Assembly: GCF_033958435.1 (NCBI RefSeq)
Contig: NC_134137.1
Location: 111,424,501-111,488,500, forward strand
Source: Carettochelys insculpta
Taxonomy: Eukaryota; Chordata; Testudines; Carettochelyidae
Direction: 5' to 3'
DNA: 64,000 nucleotides
The translations under genes were made by a program, and so were the position numbers. Position 1 is the first letter of the stretch. Every line of letters begins with the position of its first letter. Shown here piece by piece: positions 23,373 to 33,974 of the stretch. Under the pieces are notes generated by a model. The model was not told the DNA's origin, did not search any database, and saw nothing but the letters and a program-made list of their open reading frames with translations.

Positions 23373-25213
23373 TTAATTAGCAGTACCTGTTCATTTGTGG
23401 GTTAGCATTCTGAGCAATGATAGTCCCTGGGCCAGGCTAACCAGGGGAGAGGAAGGAAGAGAGAAGGCAGGTTGTGAAAGGACCCTGGTGGGGATGGAAA
23501 CATTTTTTGGCATATACAAAGACCCTAAATTCCATCCATCCCACAATGCTCTTGCACTAGTCACGGATTTGCTGGGGTGGTGACTGGAAGATGGAACGTT
23601 GATTTCTCTGAGAGGGACAAGAGTCAATGTCCAGGGGCATGTGTTGAGCTCTCTTGTTAGGGTGGAGAGTGGGGGGTTCTCGGCAAGGCTGAGCTAGGCA
23701 GGGTCTCTCTGTGGTGGGGACCGTAGACCCACTGTCCTGTCCATGTTCCTTTCCATTGGGTTCTGATATTTCCTGCTTCTTCAGCTAAGGCTGTGGCACC
23801 TACGCCTGGGTAGATGAAGCCTGCACAGTGCTGTGGTTGTCTGCAAAGTGTGGCCAGTTGGGGACTGAAGAAAAGAGTTGTTCCTGACCGGGAGTGCACA
23901 GCAGGAGCTGGGGAAAATCCTGTGTTTGCTGGGGAGTGGCTACACCCCGAGATGCTGCTGAAGACACTGACACTGAACCAATACCAGGGACTGGGAAGCA
24001 ACATCCTTCTTGCCACCTCTAAGGACTGAGTATATCTCTAGTTGAAATACGTCATAGAGGCATCCAATGCTGACTTGGTATGGTTCAGGCGATTTTTTAT
24101 TTAAGTCATGTCCTTTATAATGCAGGAGTGCTGGCAACCCTACCCTGAACAATTAAACTTACTTATTACATTCACTTTAGCGAGCACAGTTTAAAACACA
24201 CATGTAGATCATATTTGTTTTACTTCATGTTTAATTTGTTAACCAGTCACCAACGGAGCTTTTAGCTGGAGTTATCACATAATTTCACTATTACTTAGAC
24301 AGCAAATTCTTTAGGTCAAGGAGTGTCTCTCTTTGTTCTGTATTTAGCTCAATGGACTCTTGATCTATGACTACTGCTCCTTGGCACTATTATAATGAAA
24401 AAATAAGTAATAATGATATTTTAATGGCAAGTGCTTGAGCAGTGCAGATAGGTATTTTTTGCATTGCATATAAACTGACTTTGCTGCTGTTTTTATCATA
24501 GATATGAAATTTGTCTAGTGACACATATGGAAAACCTATTAATCTCTATCTATCCAGGTGTTTATAGCACACTCATTGCCATGGTATCCAAATGGTTCAA
24601 TAAGAGTAATGTACATAAGGAGAGGAGAATATACTCATTAGTGTCTAAGACCTCTCAAGGTTTTATATAGGGTAAAGAAGTTTAATGAGAACTTTATGAG
24701 ACTTCCAATACGACTGATTAAGTTTACCTATCATTTTGAGGATATAGATAAAGCTGCTCATTTCTATTAAAGTTAGGGAAAAGTGAAGGCCCAATAAGTC
24801 ATTCTTTTATATCATTAATCATACCATAAAGGGCATTCTGAGGACAACAACATGATCCATAACTACTGAACTACTGGGAGCATTACTGGTAGTAATGTGC
24901 TGCATTAAGAGTAATTAATCACATTAACTAGCATGACTATTTTTTGTTCTCTGTGTCGTATATTGTTTGTAGATTAAGCCAACTGCAACATAATTCTGAG
25001 GATGGTATTATGCCATCTGCAAGGAATTCATAGCATTTTATAGAATTCCTTCCAAAGACAGTGCCAGTCAGTCCAACAGCAGGATAAAGGTCAGTGCACA
25101 GTTGCTGTTCTCCACACACAGAAAGAACACAAAAGGTATTAAACCTAAGAAAGAATGTTTCCCTTAACTCTCCAGTGCACAGGGGTCCACTTGCTGGCTG
25201 CTATCTCCCTTTT
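23373..25213. other. No recognisable feature
   Basis: The first 700 bp are more GC-rich than the remainder. No gene, RNA or terminal repeat was supported. Confidence 0.35.
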
Positions 25214-25476
25214 GGCTATGTCTGTACCAGACATGGAAGTCAACCGCAGAGACGAGATTTTAGCTGTGCCAATTGTGTAGCTAAAATCGATGTATCTGTG
25301 GTCGACTTCCATGTCTGTCTATACAGGGGAAGGTCATCAGGAGTGTTTCGGCCTTTGACCTTCCTTATTTCTCACCTCTGATGAGGAGCACAGAGGTTGA
25401 CTTTGACCTCTGAGAGCTTGATTTAGCACATGTATGAAATCAACCCCAGGTCTTCTGCCATAGTGTAGATTAAGCC
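25214..25476. mobile_element. Short Harbinger-like MITE, 263 bp, TSD TTT
   Basis: Left ggctatgtctgtaccagaca, right complement ggcttaatctacactatggc. TTT occurs at 25211-25213 and 25477-25479. An internal palindrome lies around tagctaaaatcgatg. Non-coding. Confidence 0.65.
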
Positions 25477-26112
25477 TTTGTAAGATCCAGACTTCTCTTT
25501 ATTTTCACACAGTCCAACTCTTATGGGAACTAAAAATCTCACCATCTGCATTTGTAATTGTGAGGCAGTATGATTAAAAAGACCATTTATATCTTTGATA
25601 TTACCTCTGTTCTACAATTTCCATAAATCTTGTACAAAGTATGCCATGAAAGGTGTCAAAGGAAACATCATGATTTACGAAATAATAATATACTGTCTAT
25701 ATGTTGGTACCTTTGTATTCAAAGTGATGGATATTGGCTATATGCTTGTATCCTAAATCTGTACTGTATTGCAGGATGACACCTTCCAGACAGAATTTAC
25801 ACAATGCTTAATTTTAATGAAAAATATGCCTGGGCTCAAGAAAGCTACGTCTACATGTGAAGCCTACATCAAAGTATCTTATTTCGATGTAGCGACATCG
25901 AAATAGGCTATTTCGATGAATAACATCTACACGTCCTCCAGGGCTGGCAATGTTGACGTTCAACATCGACATTGCGCAGCAGCACATCGAAATAGGCGCT
26001 GCGAGGGAACGTCTACATGCCAAAGTAGCACACACCGAAATAAGGGTGCCAGCCACAGCTGCAGACAGGGTGACAGGGTGGACTAGCGCTTCCGGGGCAA
26101 CAGCTAGCCGCT

Positions 26113-26123
26113 CCCTTAAAGGG
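26113..26123 (+). promoter_or_regulatory. Promoter-like CCCTTAAAGGG block upstream of transposase
   Basis: A palindromic CCCTTAAAGGG lies about 80 bp before the transposase ATG. A matching block (CCTTTAAGGG) lies about 40 bp before the Myb-gene ATG at the other end. It could serve as a TATA-like core for each gene. This is inference from position and symmetry only. Confidence 0.3.
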
Positions 26124-26200
26124 CCCCTACCAGACACACTCAGCCTGCACAGCATGCGGTCTGTAGAGCCATAGGCACGCACACCTCAAGCGACGCAGTC

Positions 26201-26211
26201 ATGATGGACCC

Positions 26212-26262
<51 letters not shown>

Positions 26263-27580
26263 AGAGGTCCACCCAGCAGCCCCTGCAGGAGCAGTGCTCG
26301 CCCTGCTCCATGCCATACAGGAGGCAGCTGAGCACCTCCTTGCCACAGAAGAGGAGCTGCCCGCAGGGGAGGAGGACGCAACCCCCACCCTGCAGCACCT
26401 CAACCCCCCCCGCCGCCTCATACGCCACTGGCTGTGGAGCTACCCCACCAGCACCGACTGGTGGGAGTGGCTCGTGCTTGGGGAGTGGGACGACGACCGC
26501 TGGCTCAGGAACTTTCGCATGAGCCAGCAGACATTTCTGGAGCTATGCCAGTGGCTCACCCCCGCACTCAGGCACCAGGACACTGCCATGCGGCGTGCTC
26601 TCCCTGTGGAGAAATGGGTCGGCATCGCTGTCTGGAAGCTGGCCACTCCAGACAGCTACCAATCCATGGGCCAGCAGTTTGGCGTCGGCAAGGCCACCGT
26701 CAGGGCTGTCCTCATGGAGGTAAGAGGACCCATGGGGGGAGTGGGGGAGGCAGCCCTGGCAGGGGAGGGCCACACACACCCTGCTCACCCCTCATTGGTG
26801 CTGTCCCATGTGCTTCCCCTGCAGGTCGTCCGCGCCATCAACGCCATGCTCCTCCACAGGCTCGTGAGGCTGGGGGACCCAGATGCCACCATTGCGGGCT
26901 TTGCCACCCTGGGCTTCCCCAATTGCTTTGGGGCTCTGGATGGGACTCACATCCCCATCCGCACCCCAGAGCACAGTGGAGGACATTACATCAACCGGAA
27001 GGGCTACCACTCAGTGGTCCTCAAGGCCTTGGTGGACAGCCGGGGCCGTTTCCAGGACATTTATGTGGGCTGGCCTGGCATCACCCACGACGCCCGGGTA
27101 TTCCGGAACTCGGGCCTGTGCCGCTGGCTGGAGGTGGGGACCTTCATCCCCCAGCGGGAGATCCCTGTGGGGGACACCACCACGCCCCTCTGTGTCATCG
27201 CAGATGCGGCATACCCCCTCCGGCGGTGGCTCATGCACCCGTACACGGGCCATCTCTCTGCCAGCCAGGAGCGCTTCAACCAGCGCCTGAACCACGCGCG
27301 CCAGGTGGTAGAGCATACATTTGGCCGCCTCAAAGGGCGCTGGAGGTGTCTCCTCACCCGCCTGGATGCGGGCCCCAACAACATCCCCCAGATTGTGGGT
27401 GCGTGCAGCGCCCTACACAGTCTGGTGGAGAGCAAGGGGGAGGCCTTCTTTCAGGGCTGGGCTGTGGAGGCCGGCAGGGCCGCTGTGCAGCCACCCGCTG
27501 CCCCCAGTCACCAGGTGGACCCCGAAGGGACCCAGGTCCGGGGGGCCCTGCGGGCCCACTTTGATGAGGCCGCAGGGTGA
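26201..27580 (+). CDS. PIF/Harbinger DDE transposase (HARBI1-like)
   Basis: Predicted to catalyse excision and insertion of the element in the nucleus. The frame is open for 459 codons. A probable intron, 26720-26824 (GAG|GTAAGA ... CCCCTGCAG|GTC), is 105 bp, so spliced and unspliced forms both stay in frame. Splicing gives 424 residues. N-terminal order: a run of 16 Gln after MMDP, the Harbinger-type DWWEWLVLGEWDDDRW and NFRMSQQTFLEL region (around residue 105), then a helix-turn-helix-like QQFGVGKATVRAVL (about 156-172). Unspliced catalytic residues: D247 in FGALDGTHIPI, D335 in IADAAYPLRRW, E371 in VVEHTFGRLKGRW, with the usual GYHSVVLKALVDSRGRF and GWPGITHDARVFRNS motifs between. All three acidic residues are present and there are no stops, so this copy could be functional. 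A polyadenylation signal follows at 27688. Confidence 0.9.
26213..26260 (+). repeat. (CAG)16 polyglutamine tract
   Basis: Sixteen CAG codons lie directly after the fourth residue of the transposase. The second Harbinger copy has 15 at the same place, so the tract varies between copies. Confidence 0.9.
26720..26824 (+). other. Predicted intron of the transposase gene
   Basis: Donor GTAAGA, pyrimidine-rich 3' end and CTGCAG acceptor. The second copy has the same sites with a 118-bp intron, which would break the frame unless spliced. That supports real splicing. Confidence 0.7.
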
Positions 27581-27687
27581 ATGCTGGCAGGCCCCCCCAC
27601 TGCCCCCCCCATCCTCCACAACACTCCCTGCCCCTACGCCCACACCACGGAGCACCCAACAGCACCCCCCCCCACTTTTCTTGTACA

Positions 27688-27693
27688 AATAAA
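27688..27693 (+). terminator. Polyadenylation signal AATAAA
   Basis: AATAAA about 110 bp after the transposase stop, at the 3' side of the gene. Confidence 0.55.
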
Positions 27694-28664
27694 AGCAGAG
27701 ACTTGTTTGTGAAATCAAACATGTTTACTTGAACTCTTCTTAATAATAACTATAGAACTTCTAACTAACTTATATATTATATGTATGTATATTAATATAA
27801 AAACAGGGATAACAAGGAAGGGGAGAACTATTTACATGGGGGGGAAGGATCAGACAGTGAAAACGGGGGTCACAAATAAATAAATACAAACTATGTACAG
27901 GGTAAAAAACCAAAAAAGTGGGGGGAATATATACAAAGGGGGGGGCCACGTCCTGGGCCCCACGCTCCTATAGTCCAGCACTGGGGGTGAGTGGCCGGGA
28001 TCCCCGCCTCGGCCGCAGCCCTGGCCGGGGCTGGCTGGGGGCCAGGCGGACTGGAAGATATGGCCAGCAAGTGTCAGCTGGCCCCAGGTCCCCCTCGGCG
28101 GAATGGCCCTTGGTGGCGGGTGGCAGGGCGATGGCGAACGGCGGGGCAACTGGAGCAGTGGGTGGCGCAGCGGGTGGAGCACGGAGGACAGGCGCAGAGG
28201 TGGCCGGCGTGGCATGGGGGGGCCAGGTAATCCGCTATGCGGTTGAATGTCTGCATGTAGGCCCGCCATGCCTCTTGGCGCCAGGCCAGCGCCCTCTCCT
28301 GCAGCTGGAGGCGGTGTTGCTCCACCTGCAGCCGCTGCTCCGCGACCTCCACCTGCCGGCGGTGAAGGGCCAGCAGCTGGGGGTCCGTCGCTGGTGGCTG
28401 CTGCTGCTGGGTCCACCGTCTTGCCCACCGTGGGGCCGGTCATTGCTCCGCCGAGGGGCTGGCCTGGACCGATGGTCCCGGAGGGGATTCTGGGACCACT
28501 GAAGCCTCGCCGGTGCTCGCCGGTCCTTCCGATGGTGCAGCTGCGGAACACAGGAGGTGGGGAAGAAGAGTGGAGACAGGCGTTAGTGTCGGCCCCAAGC
28601 CGTGGCCCTTGTCCCCCCACACCTGTGCTGCAGGTTCCCCATCCCCGTCCCCAGGAGATGCTGC

Positions 28665-29075
28665 TGTGATGGGGTTCAAGAGTCCCCCTGCACTGCACCC
28701 CGTCTCACTTCACTCAGCAGGTATGACTGGAGAGGTTTCTTCGGCAACAGATGCCCAGTTTCTCCCAGAAGCGACAGTACAGCAGTCAGAGACAGTCCTT
28801 CCAACCCATCCTGGGAAGAAGACCCCAAGGGGTGCCCCTCTGGGGTGTAGCTTTCCCCCTCCTCAGGCAGGCAGCCTTCTAGCTCTCCCTTCCCCTAGCC
28901 TCTAACTGCCGCCCCCAATTCAAACCCAGCTCGGCTCCTCCCTCCTCTTTGTTCAGGGCAGAGGTGTAACCTGCCAGTTGTAGCCCCAGGATCATCCTTA
29001 GCCTCTGGGAGCTATTCAGTTTGTTGCTCATATCTAGCCTGAGTCTCGCATTTGCACTCCCCCCACTCCATCACA
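28665..29075. mobile_element. LTR-like insertion in the Myb-gene intron, 411 bp
   Basis: It starts TGTGATGG and ends CCATCACA. TGCTGC flanks both sides, although the right flank is a CTG repeat, so the duplication is ambiguous. Part of the same sequence is found at the same intron position in Harbinger copy 2 (32766-32906), so it was present before the two copies separated. There is no protein coding. LTR status is inferred from the TG...CA ends. Confidence 0.5.
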
Positions 29076-29098
29076 TGCTGCTGCTGCTGCTGCTGCTG
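29074..29098. repeat. Short (CTG)n tract in the Myb intron
   Basis: About seven to eight CTG units lie immediately beside the LTR-like insertion. Confidence 0.7.
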
Positions 29099-30090
29099 GG
29101 TGTCCCACCCCCTCCCCCTGGGGGACCCTAGAGGTTCTGCTCCCCCCTGCCCCGGGAATGGGGCATGGCACTGTCGTGCTGGGGGGGGCAGGGGCTGATG
29201 CACTCCTGTGAGGGACATTGCACTGCTGTCCTTGGGGCTATGGTCATCTGGGCATGTGGAGGGCCCTGGCCATATCTATTACCCCCGCCACTCAACCCCG
29301 GGGGTGTGCACCGGGGGGGTACATACCTGACGGTCCACTCCCACGGTCGGGGGACACCCGGGGGGCGGACGCCCGGCTGCTGCTCCGGGATGGCAGAAGG
29401 AGCATCTGGAGGCCGGTGTCGGTGGAGGAGGAGTCCCCCTCCTCCTCCTCCTCCTGCTCCGGTGCCCTGGGGGTGGGCTCCTGGGGGGGCCCCCGGGGTG
29501 TGGGTCTTGCCTCTGGGGCAGACTCCGCCTCTGGGGCCTGCCGGGGCTCCTCAGCCGAGGTGTCAAGAGTGGCCGGAGGGGAGGAGGTTTGCCGGGGGCC
29601 CAGGATGTCCCTGAGCTCCCTGTAAAAGGGGCAAGTGACGGGGGTGGCCCCAGATCGGCTGGCCGCATCCCAGGCCCAGACGTAACCCTGCCGCAGCCCT
29701 TTCACTTTACTCCGGACATGGTCCGGAGTGCGGGCAGGGTGACCCCGGGCGGCCAGGCCCTCGGCCAGCTGAGCGAACGCATCCGCATTCCGCCTCTTGC
29801 TCCCCATTACCTGGAGCACCTCCTCCTCGCTCCAGAGCCCCAGCAGGTCCCGAAGCTCGGCCTCTGTCCAGGAGGGGCCCTGCTGCCGCTTCCCGGCCTG
29901 GCTTCTGCCCTGGGAACCCTGGCTCCCCTTCAGGGGTGGGTTCCCTGAGGGTGCTGGGGGGGCTGCTGGGCGGCCATCAGGTCGGTTGGGGGTGTGGGTG
30001 GCTGAAGGAGAGCGTGCAGGCGAGCCACGTGTTATTGCTGCTGCCTGCACGCTCTCTCAGCTTCCTGCACAGAAAGGGAGGGGGAAGGGA

Positions 30091-30100
30091 CCTTTAAGGG
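30091..30100 (-). promoter_or_regulatory. Promoter-like CCTTTAAGGG block upstream of Myb gene
   Basis: It lies about 40 bp before the Myb-gene ATG and mirrors the block at 26113. Tentative core promoter. Confidence 0.3.
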
Positions 30101-30413
30101 GCCGCTCCACGTGGCCACCATTGAGCTGAGGGGCTGGAGAGAGCGTCTCTCAACCCCTCAGCTGATGGCCGCCATGGAGGACCCCGCAATTTCGAAGTTG
30201 CGGGAAGCGCAACAACTACACGTTCCCTACTTCGACATTGAACGTTGAAGTAGGGCGCTATTCCCATCCCCTCATGGGGTTAGCGGCTTCGACGTCTCGC
30301 CGCCTAACGTCGATGTTAACATCGAAATAGCGCCCAACACGTGTAGCTGTGACGGGCGCTATTTTGAAGTTAGTGCCGCTGCTTCAAAGTAGCATGCACG
30401 TGTTGACATGGCT

Positions 30414-31448
30414 GAAATGAGCTGCTGGAACTCAAATAAAATTTTTACTTTCATAACTGACATGCAAGCCTGGAGGTGCTGTGTCTCTGAACTGCTGAAC
30501 TTGGATGTGCTACACTACAGCTCTGTCAAACCGGGGCACAAAATAATCACTGGCTAAATAGCTGTGTTGATTGTCCATTATGGATTAGCCAATATCACAG
30601 TGGACCATGGAAGAAACTCATATTGCCCAGATAGCTTGCCTGAGGCTGCTTCAGACAACATGGAGCCAATGATCCTCTTCTGACGGTCAGAAAACCACGT
30701 AAGGACATTTGATATGCTCATGTGACCCTGGCCGCCATGTTGGGTCGGTATCTTTCCACAAACAGGGGTTATAGGGTTTGGCATAGTAAAATTCCATGCA
30801 CATGGTAGAAGACAGAGAAATACACTGAGACATCTTCATTTCCTGTTTCATTCTTCTGGACTGGATTTCTAACAGGGAAGCTCTGAAAAAGGACTGCTGA
30901 TCCCCAAGACATTTGGGTGATTCCAGAGAGCCTTTTGCGGAATAGTCCATCACTGCTACATACCTGATACAAGGATTTAAAAATCATATGCATGCATAAG
31001 ATCTGTTAACCATTTATAACCTTTTCTTTTCTTATTAACTCTTTGGTTAGTTTACTATGGATTAGCTAACAGTGTGATATTTAGGTAAGATCTGAGATCT
31101 ATATTGACCTGGTTATATGTATCTGATTCCTTGGGATTAGGAAGAACCTCACATATGGTGAAATGGGTTTTTAATAACCTTTCACTATATTAGATCTGTT
31201 TCTCCAGAGTGGAGCCAAGAGCTGGAATGACTAAGAGGGACTAAGCTGGCTTCTATTAGCCAGTGGGTTACTGCAGAAGCTCTTTTGTTACTGGATTGGT
31301 GAATCTTATTGTCGAATAAACCACTGTTTGGGGGAATTTTCTGCTGTATTTCTTGCAGTCGAGCCCAAGAGTGGCATTCTCAGTGAGGCCCATTCCAGCC
31401 TGTGGACGAAGTAATGCTTTTCAGATGTCGACTTTCTAGTGACTTCTA
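30414..31448. other. Spacer between the two Harbinger copies
   Basis: AT-rich, no gene. Parts of 31000-31420 remind me of a common turtle repeat, but no ends could be shown. Confidence 0.3.
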
Positions 31449-31810
31449 AGCCATGTCTACAAGTGCACGCTACTTCGAAGTAGCGGCACTAACTTCGAAA
31501 TAGCGCTTGTCATGGCTACACGTGTTGGGCGCTATTTCAATGTTAACATTGACGTTAGGCAGCGAGACGTTGAAGCCGCTAACCCCATGAGGGGATGGGA
31601 ATAGCACCCTACTTCAACGTTTAACGTCGAAGTAGGGAACGTGTAGTCATTGCGCGTCCCGCAACATCGAAATTGCGGGGTCCTCCATGGTGGCCATCAG
31701 CTGGGGGGTTGAGAGACGCTCTCTCCAGCCCCTCAGCTCAATGGTGGCCGTGTGGAGCGGCCCCTTAAAGGTCCCCTCCCCCTCCCTTTCTGTGCAGGAA
31801 GCTGAGAGAG

Positions 31811-33578
31811 CATGCAGGCGGCAGCCCAGACACGCGGCCAGCCTGCATGCTCTTGAGCAGCCCCAACAACCCCCAACCAACCTCATGGCCACACAGCAGC
31901 CCCCCAGCGCCCTCAGGGGACCCCCCCCAAGGGGAGCCAGAGCAGCCAGGGCAGCCAGGGTAGCAAGTGGCAGCGGGGCCCCTCCTGGACGGAGCCCGAG
32001 CTTCGGGACCTGCTGGGGCTCTGGAGCGAGGAGGAGGTGCTCCAGGTAATGGGGAGCAAGAGGCAGAACGCCGATGCGTTCGCTCAGCTGGCCGAGGGCC
32101 TGGCTGCCCGGGGTCACCCTGCCCACACTCTGGACCATATCCAGAGTAAAGTGAAAGAGTTGCGGCAGGGTTATGCCCGGGCCCGGGATGCAGCCGGCCG
32201 ATCTGGGGCCGCCCCCGTCACTTGCCCCTTTTACAGGGAGCTCAGGGACATCCTGAGCCCCCGGCACACCTCCTCCCCTCCAGCCACTCTTGACACCTCG
32301 GCTGAGGAGCCTCAGCAGGCCCCGGAGCCGGAGTCTGCCCCGGAGGTAAGCCCCGCACCCCGGGGGCCCCCCCTGGAGCCCACCCCCAGCGCATAGCAGC
32401 AGCAGGAGGAGGAGGAGGAAGAGGGGGACTCCTCCTCCACTGAGACGGGGCTGCACATCATCCTCCCCTCCCGGAGCAGCAGCTGGGCGTCCGCCCCCCG
32501 GGTGTCCCCGGACCGTGGGAGTAGACCTACAGGTATGTACCCCCACGGTGTACACCCCCGGGGTTGAGGGGCGGGGGTAATAGATATGTGGCCAGGGCCC
32601 TCCACATGCCCAGATGGCCATGGCCCCAAGGACAGCAGTGCAATGTCCCTCACAGGAGGGCATCAGCCCCTTCCCCCCCGCAGCACGACAGTGCCATGCC
32701 CCATCCCCGGGGTAGGGGGGAGCGGAACTTCTAGGGTCCCCCGGGAGGAGGGGGTGGGACACCCTGCAGCTGTACTGTCACTCCTGGGAGAAACTGGGCA
32801 TCTGTGGCCTAAGAAACCTCTCCTGTCAGACCCCGCTGGGTGAAGTGAGAGTCACTCCCGCCAGGGGACGGGATGCAGTGCAGAGGGACCTGTGAACCCC
32901 ATCACAGCAGCATCTCCTGGGGACGGGGATGGGGAACCTGCAGCACAGGTGTGGGGGGACAAGGGCCACGGCTCGGGGCCCACACTAACGCCTGTCTCCA
33001 CTCTTCTTCCCCGCCTCCTGTGTTCCGCAGCTGCACCATCGGAAGGACCAGAGAACGCCGGCGAGGCTTCAGTGGTCCTGGAATCCCCTCCGGGGCCATC
33101 GCTCCAGGCCAGCCCCTTGGTGGAGTACCGACCGACCTCATGGCGGGCAAGACGGCGGACCCCGCAACACCACACGGCGGCAATGGACCCCCAGCTGCTG
33201 GCCATCCATCGCCGGCAGCTGGAGGTCACGGAGCAGCGTCTGCGGGTGGAGCAACGCCACCTCCACCTGCAGGAGAGGGCGCTGGCCTGGCGCCAAGAGG
33301 CATGGGGGGCCTACATGGAGACATTCAACCGTCTCGTGGACTACCTGGCCCCCCGTGCCGTGCCAGCCGCCGCAGCGCCACCCGCTGCTCCGCTCATTGC
33401 CGCATCGTCCGCTGTCGCCCCGCAACCCGCCACCGAGGGCCGGACCGCTGAGGGACACCTGGGGCCAGCTGAGACTCGCTGGACGTATCTTCCGGTCCAC
33501 CCGGCCCCCAGCCAGCCCCGGACAGGGCTGTGGCTGAGGTGGGGCTCCCAGCTGCCCATCCCCAGTGCCGGACTGTAG
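31811..33578 (+). pseudogene. Myb/SANT-like accessory gene of copy 2
   Basis: Exon 1 ends at 32532 (CAG|GTATGT) and exon 2 is 33031-33578. The ATG matching copy 1 (31811) runs into a stop after 14 codons. The domain frame (RGPSWTEPELRDLLGLW, then CPFYRELRDIL) is open from about 31857 without its own ATG, so there is an early frameshift. A TAG at 32394 replaces a codon at the start of the acidic stretch. Exon 2 is fully open: SEGPENAGEASVV, the coiled-coil-like EQRLRVEQRHLHLQERALAW, FNRLVDYLAP, and a C-terminus ending PSAGL. The intact exon 2 defines the expected end of the copy 1 protein. Confidence 0.75.
32766..32906. repeat. Remnant of the LTR-like intron insertion
   Basis: ctgggagaaactgggcatct and gaaccccatcaca match the complement of 28665-28800 in copy 1. 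The other end of the insertion is deleted here. Confidence 0.6.
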
Positions 33579-33974
33579 GGGCGTGGGGCCCAGGACATGG
33601 CCCCCCCGTATACAGTTGGACTTATGTATTTGTGCCCCCTGTTTGCCCAGTCCCGCCCCCCATGTAAATAGTTCTCCCCGTCCTTGCAAACCCTGGTTTT
33701 CTGTTTTTTGTTGCATGTAAATATATGGAAACTTTTTTATTATTCACTTATATTATGCTTTAGTTAGTAGGTCTTGTACATAGTTTTGTTGTTATTAGTT
33801 CAAAAACCAGTTGAAAAAAGAAAACCAGTTTCATTTTACCAACGAGTGCTTGCTTTTATTTGTCCAGGAGAAATGGAGGGGGGTGTGTGCTGTTGGGTGC
33901 TCCGTGGTGTGGGCGTAGGGGCAGGGAGTGTTGTGGAGGAGGGGGGGAGGGAGCAGTGGGGGGCCTGGCAGAGT

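Larger units (their letters stand above)
27968..30050 (-). pseudogene. Myb/SANT-like accessory protein gene, exon 2 damaged
   Basis: In PIF/Harbinger elements the Myb-like protein binds subterminal DNA and brings the transposase to the nucleus and the ends. Exon 1 (30050 down to 29327) is open for 241 codons. The Myb/SANT-like (trihelix type) domain is at about residues 58-150 (GPSWTEAELRDLLGLW, PFYRELRDIL), followed by an acidic EQEEEEEGD stretch. The donor TCAG|GTATGT and acceptor TTCCGCAG at 28541 join in phase to AAPSEGP. Exon 2 (28540-27968) holds the coiled-coil-like EQRLQVEQHRLQLQERALAW and then FNRIADYLAP. Two lesions are visible: an in-frame TGA at 28440-28442, where copy 2 has CGA, and seven C (minus strand) near 28216-28222, where copy 2 has six. 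Otherwise the frame would run to 431 residues. Confidence 0.8.
25843..30413. mobile_element. Harbinger copy 1: near-complete two-gene PIF/Harbinger transposon
   Basis: The ends are agctacgtctacatgtgaag and, complemented, agccatgtcaacacgtgcat. GAA duplications lie at 25840-25842 and 30414-30416, giving 4571 bp. Two convergent genes fill it: a DDE transposase on the plus strand and a Myb/SANT-like gene on the minus strand. This two-protein organisation is established for PIF/Harbinger elements. Both ends carry dense TTCGAA, ATCGAAAT and ACGTCGA palindromes, and the element is far richer in GC and CpG than its surroundings. Confidence 0.9.

Noticed and set aside
26434..27564. 376-codon plus-strand frame overlapping the transposase
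   Set aside because: It is the shifted frame of the GC-rich transposase gene: proline/glycine-rich with no domain. The catalytic motifs lie in the other frame.
27850..28698. 282-codon minus-strand frame across Myb exon 2
   Set aside because: It crosses the predicted acceptor and uses a different frame from the coiled-coil sequence. Only its C-terminal part follows the shifted frame after the homopolymer.
31647..32762. 371-codon minus-strand frame opposite the copy 2 Myb gene
   Set aside because: It is the antisense shadow of the Myb-like exon and its GC-rich intron. The domain is readable only on the plus strand.
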